From Artemisia argyi (lineage: Eukaryota > Streptophyta > Magnoliopsida > Asterales > Asteraceae): DNA of 64,000 bases. This document shows, piece by piece, positions 10,301 to 21,815 of this stretch. The translations under genes and the position numbers were made by a program. The stretch spans positions 123,968,373 through 124,032,372 of the forward strand of contig CM060709.1 in NCBI GenBank assembly GCA_030686995.1. Direction: 5' to 3'. Every line of letters starts with the position of its first letter. Positions within the stretch are counted from its first letter, which is position 1. The notes beneath the pieces were generated by a model. That model searched no databases, had not been told where the DNA came from, and was given only the letters and a program-made list of their open reading frames with translations.

Positions 10301-10320
10301 TTGGCGCCATCCGTGGGACC
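10301..10320 (+). other. Element F primer-binding site
   Basis: TTGGCGCCATCCGTGGGACC starts two bases after the LTR. This form is usual for Tat-lineage Ty3/gypsy elements; I do not assign the tRNA with confidence. Confidence 0.75.
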
Positions 10321-10346
10321 CCCATTCAATTTACCCAGGTTATAGG

Positions 10347-10500
10347 ATGTCGAGTTCCGGTCCCAGTGGACCAAATCTCGCACCTGGTGGTCCCGGAGAG
10401 GAAAGGAATAACACCCTCCGGTCACTAGGGAACAAATCGAGCTCTACGTATCCACTTTGAAATCTATGATCATGGAACACAATCGACGGGAGAATGTTAC
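10347..10500 (+). pseudogene. Element F gag, N-terminal fragment
   Basis: ATG at 10347 opens MSSSGPSGPNLAPGG. A one-base shift after about 37 codons is needed to continue as EQIELYVSTLKSMIMEHNRR, typical of the start of Tat gag. Element B interrupts the frame at 10501; coding resumes at 25846 after the duplicated GTTAC. Confidence 0.75.
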
Positions 10501-11943
10501 TGATGCGTGGGAATTGCACCAGGCTTTACCTCTCAAGGGATCTCGAGAAGCTTACAACCCCCACGAGGCATTGTACTTGATCGTTGTAGTTTAGTATAGT
10601 GACAAGTATCGGGGGATTGATCGTTCAACTCAGGAATAGTGTCGCTAGGATTAGAAAGCCTAAAAATTAAGTCTAGAGGGGAAGGATGATTCTTTATGTA
10701 TTTTTATATTTTTATAAAAGCAATTAAAGTCTCGGGTTTTGGAAGAGTGGGCGGAATTAGTTGCTAATCAACTAACCCAATAACTAAAGATGCAATCAAA
10801 ATAAAATAACAAAAATGTAAATAAAGCTAATTAAACTAGTGGTGTGAACAATAAATGGGAAAATTGTGTTTTCTTAGATTTCATTACTCCCTAGATATCT
10901 TTTATAGGTTGATAGTTTGTTACAATTGCGTGGATGATAGGTTATATTCCTTAATACCAATCGTGGGGTGGCGTACGTACTTCCCTAACTCTATAAGCTC
11001 CTACTTCACTCCTATGTCGGGCCTGCAAGAAGCTCCTAACATGAGATCATTAGAATTCGCTCATGCATTAAATACAACCATAAAAACCTAGTACGCATTG
11101 GTTCATGCTTCTTAAGACGTTCAAGCAAGTTACCCTATGGAAGTCTGCCAGTTTTCTTAAGCCTAACATCGAAATCATTCATCCATAACAACTATAAACA
11201 AGCATTCAACCCATAATCAACATCTAGGTTTCACTACATCTAAGCAAACACACAAGAGATCTAGCCTAGCATGTTAAAATCAAGACAAGCGTAAGATATA
11301 TTCAAACAACACATAGATATATTGAATGAATTGAAAGGATACTTATCTTAATTGAACATTAAATGTTTCAAAGGGTAAAAACCCTTGAAAATATAGTAAA
11401 AATCGTGCTAGGGTTTCTCCAAGTTATCCCTCTAATTGTCCTCCTTTATGAATGAAAATTACAAAACTATATATAGATTTTCCATCGTGACGGCGTCAAG
11501 AAGAAATATCTGACGCCGTCAACTCGCCACCCATAATAATATCGGATTGCCTAGATCCAGATCTGACGCCGTCAAGTGTAAATTTCTCTAGGCCGTCACA
11601 TGTAATGGGACCATGACGGCCTATGGTGACGCCGTCATGCCCCTAGTGTAAAAACTCTCTGGATCGTCATGGACTCTATCCACTTCACCTCTTGTTTTAC
11701 TCTTGACGCCGTCATGTAGGATCTTGTGACGTCGTCAGGTACTGTTCCCAGCAAGGAAAATTAAGATTTTGCCGTTTTCTTCACTTTTATGCTCCAAAAA
11801 CGTCCAAAATGCTTCCTTTTCCAGAATTCACTCCAAAAGTACCTAAAATCACAAAAGGAACGATTTAGGGCAATATTTGATAAAATAAATTCAATTTCAG
11901 GCTTAAATGACCCCCTAAAAACGGACCATTTTTCGCCTCATCA
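10501..11943 (-). repeat. Element B 3' LTR (1443 bp)
   Basis: Reads TGATGAGGCG to CGCATCA on the minus strand. The TATA box CTATATATAG is at 11467-11476, with about five TGACGSCGTCA words between about 11485 and 11740 on its upstream side. Confidence 0.92.
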
Positions 11944-12529
11944 TATACCCTTACACTTGAGATTTGCTTGTCCTCAAGCAAATGCGCTTTTATTCTAGTC
12001 AAAATACAAGTTAGTGGTCATTTAACACTAATATAAAAGTAATTACAACAAATAATCATTCCACTAAAGACCAAAGACAAGCACGGAGGTCATACACTAG
12101 CACCTCACAAATAGTGTTTAGATACTCACATCTCTCGGGTGTAATAAAGTATATATCACAATATGGAAATGGAAAACATCTCTCACTACCTGTCATAACA
12201 AAATAGATTACCATAGGCTTGGAAAAGGATCAAACCTCCACCACATGGCGTAAGGACCTAGGATAAACTATCAAAGAGGTCTTTTTAAAGGGTTATAACG
12301 TTAGGTGTAGGGACATGAATACACGGTTTTGTTGGATATAGGCAATCTTTACTGGTGGCGAGTTAATCATCTTGGTTAATTACATGTACAAAATGGCGTT
12401 GCTAAGCCAAGACTAGACTCGACTTAAGCTAATAAATCAAAAATAGCAAAGACATAAAATAAATATATAATGAAACGGGATGGTAGTCCGTATGTTTTTT
12501 CTCTTTTCTCTTTTTTTTTTTCTTTTTTT

Positions 12530-12532
<3 letters not shown>

Positions 12533-12579
<47 letters not shown>
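12533..12579. repeat. (TA)n microsatellite in B
   Basis: TA tract of about 46 bp beside a T-rich run; length and type differ from the matching place in A and C. Confidence 0.9.
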
Positions 12580-12581
<2 letters not shown>

Positions 12582-14370
12582 CATACACTCTTACCCTACC
12601 ATCCAAAATAATACATCATAGGGAATGAACATTCCCCTTACACTTGAATTTTTACATACTTTACAATAAACTAATCTAATGACTCGAATCAAGATAATCA
12701 AAACACTTAGAGTACTTTTTGAGATAAACGCACATATGGGGGTAATAAATGATGTTCTTCCCCATTACTCCATAACACAAGTACTTTACCCATGAGTCCC
12801 AATCGTCCCAAAACAATATGTACAAGGATATGACTCGACTTAGCAACCATGTAATCAATTAGATAATTAACTAAGGGTTTAAACATATAACAATAATGCA
12901 CTAAAGATGAGTGCATACACGGAAGGCTAAGGCGATTTGGGTGTACATTTAAGTGGGTAATAACAAATTCGTCCTTTAAGTAAGATGCTTAAAATTAGAA
13001 ACGAAAAGATAGGCTCGGAGGGGTGTACTAGGGGTTTCGTGTACTAAAAATGAGTACAACGCTAAGGTGTGGGAAAAAATTAATTGACTTTACTAGCCAA
13101 GTAATATGACTTAAATGGTCAAGTAATTATGATACGGGTTTAACACAAGGGTGATCCTAATGCCTCTTATCATGTAGTAAATCCTACCACATGAATGTAG
13201 TCTCACTAGTGGTCTCGGGATGCATCACTAACGCAAGTTCTAGAATCTAAATGCTACCGGTACACTCATAAGCACTAATAATGAATGCTTTTCCTATCAA
13301 ATCTAAAGGCGAACCTCACATATTTGGGTGAAAAAAATTTCTGAATAGTACGGTTTTGTGCTAGTCATACAACTCCTATCCATGAGATGCTTGCTAAGGC
13401 TAAAGTTTCACTCCTAAATGTTGTAAAAAAATTTAAATTTGGCGCTAAAATTACACTAACAAGTATTTCTCTTAGTTTTATTACACACCTACCATCAAAC
13501 AAACAAACTCAAGTGCAAGTTTATCCTATAAGGTATCATTATTTACCCTCCCCTTACACTTAGGATGAACATTGTCCCCAATGTTCAATTAAAGAATGTA
13601 AAAGTGAAATAGGTAAAAGAATGAAATCAAATACTCCCCTGATTCGTTCGGTGTGGATAGTGCGGTAACAAGGTTAGATCTTCCTCCAAGAAAATGAACA
13701 ATCAAAGCTTCCCTTCCAGAAATATAAATCATCTTCTTGTCATACATAACATGTTAAACCTGAGAAAACAAACAAGGCAACCTCGCGTAAAATCGGCGGC
13801 AATCTATATATACTAACAAATCCTAGAAAACAATGTAAGATATAATGCTTGTGGAATGAATGTTTGCAGATTTCCTGGAGTTTATAAAACTAAAGATTTA
13901 ACAAAAATTTAAGACTCCATTAGAAAAACAAAACTAGCAAAATTTCCAGAATTTTACACATGACGCCATCAGGAGTTAATTCCTGACGCCGTCAGAAGTG
14001 ATCTGCAGAAATCTTTACGTTAAGTTTCCGGAAAATTTCTAGAAAAACTTATGTCCTACTTCCTGGAAAATCCTGCAAAACATCATTATGACTCGATACA
14101 AGCATTTGACTCTAACAAATACTAATATACATGTCCAGTTAATTATTGTGGAGAATCATGATCGATTTTGTTTCTTAAAAACATATTTGGGGTTTCCCCT
14201 TACACGTATCTTTTGCGAAATACCTTTGGATGAAGTTAAGACTAAGTCAAACGACAAAATAAAGTATTTTCACAATTTTATTTTTGAAACATGATCTACC
14301 AACAATAATAATAAAGCATGCATACGGAAACAAATAACAATCAAACAAAGAATAAAAATCACACAAAGCA

Positions 14371-14384
14371 TGGGTTGCCTCCCA
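14371..14384 (-). other. Conserved hairpin, element B copy
   Basis: TGGGAGGCAACCCA on the minus strand, followed upstream by the same GCGCTTCT block as in A and C. Confidence 0.65.
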
Positions 14385-14439
14385 AGAAGCGCTTTTCTTT
14401 ATTTACGAGTCTTGTAGCTAGACTCAAGGCCATGGGCTA

Positions 14440-16452
14440 TTACGTGACCTCATCTTTGGTCTCACTTTCTAGGTCATCTCCTACATTAGTTTTGTATTTC
14501 GGACCTAGTTGCAAACATTCTTTGTAGAAACCAAGTATTCTATTCATAACATACTCTACTCCTCTACGTCTATCCTCATCATTCCTATAGTAAACCGCTT
14601 GTTTGTGTTCCTTTTCTATGTTTGATAGGAGGTGGTATTGTTCAATCTTATAGGGCATTTGGTAAGCAATCTCATCATTCTCTTCCTTGAATCTAACTAT
14701 CCCTAGAGTCGGATCATAACTCATCTTAGAGGCCTTAACGAACGGTTTTCCGAACACTACTTGACTTAGGCAGTCATCTATCACCGCACGAGTATCCTCC
14801 ACTATCACAAAGTTGGTCTCATAAGTGAAGTTTCCAATAATCACATGCAATCCTTTCACTCTTCCTACAAAATTACTTATCAAATTCTTGCTGGGCATCA
14901 TCCTATAACCAAGTTGCTTCTTCATTACCCAATTATAATAAGTCCTAGTCATGATGTTTATAGGAGACCTAAGATCGATATAAGCTTTCCATACATGCAT
15001 ATGCCCAATGTTGCATGGTATGTTGATGTTAGAGGAATCACCTACTTTAATAAGGGTTGAACCAAGGATATATGGTGTCTCGGGATCATTGAATAAATCC
15101 TTGTGGTATTCCCGTTCTTCCTTGGTGGGCAACTTATCAAAGTACTCTTCTATGTTTTCTACTTCCTCTAACTTTTCTCCCTTATTAACCTCAACTTCCT
15201 TAATTTCATCCCTAGTCTCGGTTTCTATTCCAACTTCATCCTTGACACTTTCTTCTATATCCTTATCTTTTGGCCTAATAGTGACAACATTGACAAAGTG
15301 GACGTGTTTGGATGACGAGGGGTCCTTAATTTGGATTCCACTATTTGCGTCCCTAGTTTCCTTCCTAGGTGTAGTTAACGCTTGGTTGTTGAGGGCTTTC
15401 AATAGGTTGTCAATCTTATTGGTCATCTCCGTAAGGGTTTGGCTCGGGTTTGAAAGTGTACCACTTATCTCCCGCTTCGTCGGTCCGCGAAGATGCGTAG
15501 TCCGCAAAAGCTGTTTCGGGGAGTTCCACGCAATCACGAGTGTCATGGGGACCACTACATAATTCGCATGAAGGAGTGATTTTGTTCACTTGGCTTGAAG
15601 GCTTAGGAGCTTCGTAAGATTTCATGAGAAACTTGACTTGGTCCTCAAGTTCCATGATCCTACGGTTGGGAGTGCTAGAATTGTTCTAAGGGAAAGATAT
15701 TGCCTTGACCGTTTTGTTCAAATCACGGGGATCGTTCCAAGTTTCTTTGTCATAGAGGGCAAGATCTTCTATGAGTTCCCATGATTCTTCCGCACTTAGA
15801 TCACGTAGCTTACCGCCGGCCGATTGGTCAATGGTCCGCCTTGTGGAGAGATCGATATGGTCATAGAAGATTTGGACTTGGAGCCAAAGATCTATGCCAT
15901 GATGAGGGACTTTTTGGAGTAAGTCCTTGAAACGAGTCCATGCTTCATATAGAGTTTCACCTTGACGTTGTTGGAACATCAAGATATCATTTCTAAGCTT
16001 GGTAGTTTCCCCGGTGGGAAAAATTGAGCTAGGAAACGAGTGGTGAGATCGTCCCATGAGGTGATGGATCCCGCGGGTGAACGTTGAAGCCATTGACTAG
16101 CTTGATCACGTAGAGAGAATTGGAATAGGCGTAATCAGTTCAACTCTCTAGTTGTAACATCTAGGTCTATAGAATTTACGATTTTAAGGAAGTCCTTGAG
16201 ATATTGGTTAGGATCTTTGGAACGAAGTCCATGGAATGCACATCCGCTTTGCACCAACCGGATGGTGTCGGATCGCAAGAGGGACACATTGGCTCCTTAA
16301 GTGAGCTAAATAGTGTTTCGATAGCCTTGGTGGCTAGGACGGGAATACTTTCCTAGGGTTCAGGGCCTAAGAGGTTGGTTTGCTAGTGGTGGGTTTTGTG
16401 GGTGGTTTTGTTGTGGTGGGTTGATGGGTTCAAAGATGTTACCACCTTCCAT
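14440..16452 (-). pseudogene. Element B gag-protease (broken)
   Basis: Starts MEGGNIFEP at the ATG ending at 16452. The gag domain (about 16093-15686) and zinc-finger motif CELCSGPHDTRDC (near 15580) are in different frames with stops between, so several indels are present. About 244 bp present in C (between 52528 and 52771) are missing at about 15430. Past that point the frame is open for over 300 codons to 14440. That part is an acidic linker, then a protease-like fold reading YIDLRSPINIMTRTYYNW, where the catalytic D-[ST]-G is replaced by D-L-R. It includes IVEDTRAVIDDCLSQVVFGKPF and LGFYKECLQLGP, a module I know from Asteraceae retrotransposon proteins. Confidence 0.85.
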
Positions 16453-16597
16453 GATGTCGGATGGTAAAGATTATGAACAATGACACGAAGAAATAAGATA
16501 AACTAAAGAAAACCTAAAAATAAAAATAAAATCTTACTAGAAAGGAATCTAGCAAGTAGACCTAATAAAAAGAAATCCTAACCTAGACAATAACTAT

Positions 16598-16615
16598 TCC
16601 CCGGCAGCGGCGCCA
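16598..16615 (-). other. Element B primer-binding site
   Basis: TGGCGCCGCTGCCGGGGA on the minus strand, 6 bases from the 5' LTR. It is closer to the tRNA-Asp complement than the version in A. Confidence 0.8.
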
Positions 16616-16621
16616 AAAACT

Positions 16622-16692
16622 TGATGAATTGCACCAGGCTTTACCTCTCAAGGGATCTCGAGAAGCTTACAACCCCCACCAGGCAGTGTACC
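16622..16692 (-). repeat. Element B 5' LTR, part next to the primer site
   Basis: First part of the split LTR. It lacks 8 bases (GCGTGGGA) near the end that the 3' LTR keeps. Cut by element D after GTACC. Confidence 0.9.
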
Positions 16693-17048
16693 TGTTAGCA
16701 TTAAAAGTGATGATCATTATTGAGTCGATAAGTATTGTAATAGGTTAACGTTTAATAGTTAGTCATAGTGCTAGTCCAAGTATTTAATGTAAAGCCTTAA
16801 AGGCTCAACCCATTAAGGGCCCATTGTAAGCCCATCCATCTCATGTGATGGAAGTATAAAAGGCACACCAAGGCTCATTTGTAAGGTGTGCTTGTGTGTG
16901 TATTGTGTGTGTTTTTAATAAAAAGTTCTCTTCATCTTATTACTCTTTTTCTCTCATATTAACGCCACACATATTGCATCAAGTCACCATCTTTCCTTCT
17001 TCTAGTGCTTATATTTGTGTTAAAGTTGATATATCTAAGGTCCTACAA
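16693..17048 (+). repeat. Element D 5' LTR
   Basis: TGTTAGCATT to GGTCCTACA. The TATA box TATAAAAG lies at about 16855-16862 and a GT-rich stretch follows it. Confidence 0.94.
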
Positions 17049-17050
17049 GT

Positions 17051-17068
17051 GGTATCAATCGCCTAACA
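17051..17068 (+). other. Element D primer-binding site
   Basis: TGGTATCAATCGCCTAAC starts two bases after the LTR. It is a variant of the usual Copia tRNA-iMet site TGGTATCAGAGC, and is identical in element H at 60199. Confidence 0.7.
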
Positions 17069-17312
17069 ATGATTTAGGAGTGTGTGGAAATCGTTTGTAT
17101 CAAGTTTTTTGTGTCTAAAGTTGCATTTTTCTTATTTAACGTGTACTTTTCTTGCAAAAAGTCTTGATCTTTAAGTGTTTTAGTGTTAAAGTTGTTGTTT
17201 TTCTTGAAGCTTTAGTGATTCTAAGTGTTTTGGGAAAGATTTGATCAAAAGAATCAAGTGAAAAAGGAGTTTTTGGGTGAAAAATCGTATTTTTGAAGTT
17301 TTCTGGTCATCC

Positions 17313-17874
17313 TACGCGTAACTTGGGTGAATAGTACAAGAAACAGCTGTCTACAGTACTTCCTACGCATAACTTGTGGTCAAAACCCTTTTCCTACGCG
17401 TAACTCTGGTCAAAACCCTCTTCTTACGCATAACTTTGGTTTTCTACGCGTTAGATTGAGATCCTACGCTTAACATTGGTTTTCTACGCACAAGTTGAGA
17501 TTTTACGCATAAGATTTTACGCCTAATATTGTTTACGCGTAAGTTTCAGAATTCTACGCATAACTTCATCAAAGGTCTTCTCTTCGTGCTACGGTGACTC
17601 AGTACTTCCCTGACTTGGATAAGTTTGTGGAATACTTCGACACGGGATATCTTTCAAGCTTGGATAAGTTTGAGAGATCAATTTGGTTGAAAAAATCTTA
17701 CACGTAACATTCTTACGCATAAACTCTAAGTTTACGCGTAACATCAAAGTCTACGCATAAACAATATTGTTTACGCATAACTTAGATCTTACGCATAACT
17801 TAAAGGTTACGCATAACATCTTACGCGTAAGATTATTCAAAGTTTACGCGTAAGATTCAAGGTTTATGCGTAAG
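17313..17874 (+). repeat. Leader array of TACGCRTAA words
   Basis: About 15 exact TACGC[AG]TAA words and about six one-base variants are scattered in 560 bp of the transcribed leader, spaced irregularly by 5 to 60 bases. The G form, TTACGCGTAA, is a perfect palindrome. The array ends before the coding frame. Element H carries a different array at the same place. Confidence 0.85.
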
Positions 17875-18188
17875 TTTTTTTTTTTTGACTTTTGACTACA
17901 AAACTTCAAACGGCCATAACTTTTGAACCGTAACTCCGTTTTCGACGAATCAGCTGTCAAAACGACCGCGAGACCGAGAAGAAGGACACGTTGAATAATC
18001 TAAAGATCATTCAAGCCCAGCTTCGAGGCCCAAATCCACTCCGAACGGAAGTTATTGAGGTTTTAAGGTTTCAGATCAAATTTTTCACCATAAAAACTTG
18101 CATAACCTTACACTAAACACTACTCCTACTTCGTTGGAACGATCCAAGAATCAACTTTATCACACATCAAAACCTATTGGAAACAGAA

Positions 18189-21100
18189 ATGCAAATGAAG
18201 GAGAGAGATTTTAAGAAAAAGTTTACAGTGTTCAAGTCACAGGTTGCGAAGGTAATAAACATATTTGGATATGAGTCAAGGTTCGAACAAGCATTTGAAC
18301 ACTACGTCAGAGACCGATTTCATTATTTCAAAGAAAAACTCAATCAAAACCTGAATCAACTAGAAAAGCTACTTAATGAAGAAGAACTTCATACACGTGA
18401 CTGCAGAGAAGCTCTTATAGTGATCCAAACTCAATTTCAGAGTATCTTTAACCCTTGGATAATGAACCAGTCAGAGTTTATCGATGCATTTTACCAAAAA
18501 TTTAGGGTAAGCTATTCGACATTCAGAACTCAATGCATAAATGACATGGGGGAACTCGAAAAGATACTTGATGCTGAGGAAGCTGAGTTAAATGACATTG
18601 AGAAGCTGAAACGGGAAAGAGAGCAGATTGAAAAAGATAAGCAGTTAAAGAAAAGAGAGAAGATTGAAAGAGAGATGCAGTTTAAGGAAATAGAGGTGAT
18701 TGAAAAAGAGACATAGAAAGATTTTCACACAGAAGAGGAAACGGTCAATGCAGGTGATGCATCAGATGATAGTTTGGTTTTCACGGGAAGTGATTCATCT
18801 TCAGAACAGCAGGTTGAAAGCAGCAGTCCTAGCTATGATTCAGATACTGATGGTACACAAAGGACTGAAGTTGTTTGGGACACCGAAGATGATCGTATCA
18901 GACCTTCATCATACACAGAGATATTGGCTACGGTAAAACATTCACATGCTCATGATAATGGTAATATCTTTGATAATGTGTTTGCTCATGATCAGACACA
19001 TCCTGAGCATCCTGAGTCTATTAGTGACACTTATGTGGTGGAACAAAATGATAGTAATATCACTTTTGATACACCAGATATGGATCCTAATAGAGGTGAG
19101 CCTGCCCAGGATGGATCTTCTTATGAACAAGATCGTGCCTTATTTGCTTCATTAATCAATAATTTCAAACATGAACTTGACAAGTGCAAAAATGACAATC
19201 GTGAAGCTAAGCAAACGAATGTATTATTGACAAAAGAGCTTGAGAGATTTAAAGAAATGGAAAAAGGTTTTCAAAATGTAACAAAAAGAAAAGCTGAACT
19301 TGAATTTGAAAACTCAAACCTTAAATCTCAAGCTCAAAAGTTTGAAATGTATGGAGAGTCTGTCAAACCACTTTTAAACAGAAATGAAGAACTTGAAGTT
19401 GGTTATAGAGAAGCTGTTCTTCGTGAAAAACGTTCCATTCAAAATCTGGATGCTCAAATGGTTGTTAACAACAGAAAGGTTCAAGCGCTTTTAAAAGAGA
19501 ACAATGATTTAAAAAGTGAAAATTCAAAGCTTCAGAAAACCACATCAAATTTTGAGATTGTAAACAAAAAACTTGAGAATGAAAACCAAGAGTTTTTGAA
19601 ACGAACAAACGATCTTGAAAACAAACTTCGAAAATTGGGACAGACTTCTCAGACTATCAACATGCTGCCTACTAAAGATGAGGAGGTTGAGAAACAAACA
19701 TCTGGGATTGGTTTTGTGAATAATGCTAATGTGGAAAATGAAAAACCTTGTTTTTGAAACAAAGTGCAAAAGTTGACACCTATTTTGTATAACGCTAATG
19801 ATATGGGAAAAGAATTGTCAGATGATCTTCTGTTTGAGTCTCAAGATATTTTAAAATCTGAAGAGGAAAAACGTTTGAAAGTAAAACAAACAAAACACCC
19901 ACTCTCGTACCACGGCTTTGTGTATGGTTGTCTACAATTGACAGATATACCAAAAGAACCTTTCAAAAGAAAAGACACAAATGTGAAAAGATTTTTCAAA
20001 GAAGCTCAACTTGCTACCTATGATGCTAAGTTATGGCAAAATAGAGCAAGGAAACAATTTTGTAATCTTAAACATCACATTGAGCAAACGTTAAAGGTCA
20101 TTTGGTTTAAGCAAGAAAACATCACAAACAACGTTTTCTCTAATCCTCTTTCATCAGATGTACGCCTTAACTTAGAAGTCAAAAAGATTTTGAAAGATGA
20201 GATTGAACCTCGTGTGAAAGATATCAATTTATGTTTTGAGTACTTTGAAAAATATCTTGTAACTGAAATGAGAGAAGATCTAAAGTACGTTCACTCTCTG
20301 GAAGACGAATTTGATGAAAAATGCTTAATTCTAGACATTCAAAAAGAATTTTTCACAAATCAAATAGAGTCATTCAAGTCAGTATCTGTCAGCCATGAGT
20401 ATGAGAATGTACATTTTGAACAAACATCTTCTTTGAAATCTGAAAATCTGTGTCTCAAAAAGAAAATCACCGAGCTTTCAAAAGAAGCAACTGATGTCAA
20501 AGCAGAATTGTCAAAAAGAACTGCTCACTTTGAGAAACATCTTGCAATACTCGAAGCACAAAGTATCTCTTTCCAACTTAAACTGCAAGAGAAGAATGAG
20601 AAAATGTCTTCTGAAAACTCTTTGACATCAGTGCTTAAAGAAAAAGAAAAGATTTTTGAAGAAAAATGTGATGATACCAATATCAAGTTTGATTTTGACG
20701 AATTTGATACAAAAAATCTTGAATTGGAACATACTGTGGCATCATTACAAAAAGAAAATGAGCATTTGAAACAGACTTACAAAAACTTGTTTGATTCAAT
20801 CAAGCGGTCAAGAGTTCAGAATCAAACTTTAAACAAATCTGACTCTCAGATCACACCAAATCATCTTTTTGAAAAAGAAAAGTCTGTGCTTCAAAAGAAA
20901 ATTGTTGAATTGGAAAAAACGATTGCACAACAAACCAAGGATTTTGGTGATGCCAAAAATGATTTTTCAATCGAAACAGACAAATATGAAAAATATTTTG
21001 CACATCTTGAAAATCAAAATGCTTCTTTGCAAGAAAAATTGGCATCATCAGATAATGTTTCTCTTCAAAAAGATTACAATGATTTGAGAACGTCATACAA

Positions 21101-21815
21101 TGCCCTAAAAGCAAAGTTCGATGTTCTTAACCGGTCAAAAGGAAAATCTCAAGTTTTAAACGAGTCTAAACCACAAGTAAGTGTTTCAGAGAAGGTTTAC
21201 ACGGGTGAATCTTCCAAACCGTTTTCGAAAAAGGTTTCTCAGTTTACAACCTATTCTTTGCAAAAAGGAAGGAAGTTTTCAAAGAGACCTAATTTTTCTG
21301 AAACACTTACTCCTCAAACGGTTTCAAATGCAAGTGCTCTAAAAAAACAGAATCAAGTTTTTCAAACTCCATACTCTCGTTTTACTCCGATAAAGCCAGT
21401 GTGGAAACCAAAGCAAATCCGTTCAAATCATTTGAATTATTCATACTCTGAAATGCTTCCGCTACAACAAAGGAATGGCTATGCTTTGAAAAATCCCAAT
21501 TCTGGAAGGTTTCCATTCATCTCAAAAACGAATTTTCGAAATGAAACGCCGAGTTTCAACAATGGATGGAGAACTTCTTATTCAAGTTTTAAAACTCCAA
21601 GAGAGACACCGAGTTTCTCAAACAACTTTCAAAAGCAAAAGAGTTTTAAATCACCGTTGATTCCACGAGCTTTATTTCAAAATGAAACATCAGTTTTCAG
21701 TCCTCGTTGGAATTCAACTTCTTTGTCTCGGATTGACACAACTTTCAAATGGATTTCAAAATATGGTAAACCCGTTGGCGCCATGCTTAAATGGGTTCCA
21801 AAAGTTGTTGTCTAA
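18189..21815 (+). pseudogene. Element D long coiled-coil protein frame, two nonsense codons
   Basis: One reading frame of about 1,200 codons, broken only by TAG at 18714-18716 and TGA at 19755-19757. The part before the first stop is a charged helical region (MKERDFKKKF, FEQAFEHYVRDRFHYFKEKL). The middle has an acidic spacer (VFTGSDSSSEQQ) and then heptad-rich coiled coil. The last part is more coiled coil with LELEHTVASLQKENEHLK and SIKRSRVQ, then a basic Ser/Phe-rich tail ending KWVPKVVV. From memory this matches the spacer that Asteraceae Copia polyproteins carry between the zinc knuckle and the protease. No enzymatic motif is present. The first ATG of the frame is at 18189, shortly after a leader segment also found before the H gag. 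Confidence 0.8.

Larger units (their letters stand above)
11944..14437 (-). other. Element B 3' noncoding region
   Basis: Aligns by eye along its length with the 3' noncoding regions of A and C, including the AAGTGTAAGGGG words (minus strand), a TGACGCCGTCA pair near 13970-13995 and the hairpin block at 14371-14384. It holds a (TA)n tract at 12533-12579 where A has a purine run and C has poly(T). No gene. Confidence 0.75.

Noticed and set aside
15008..15562. 184-codon plus-strand frame
   Set aside because: Lies antisense to the open part of the B polyprotein and has no domain; the minus-strand frame is the real one.
17313..17874. CRISPR-like or satellite array
   Set aside because: Eukaryotic leader of an LTR element; words are 9-mers with irregular spacing, no constant repeat-spacer pattern.
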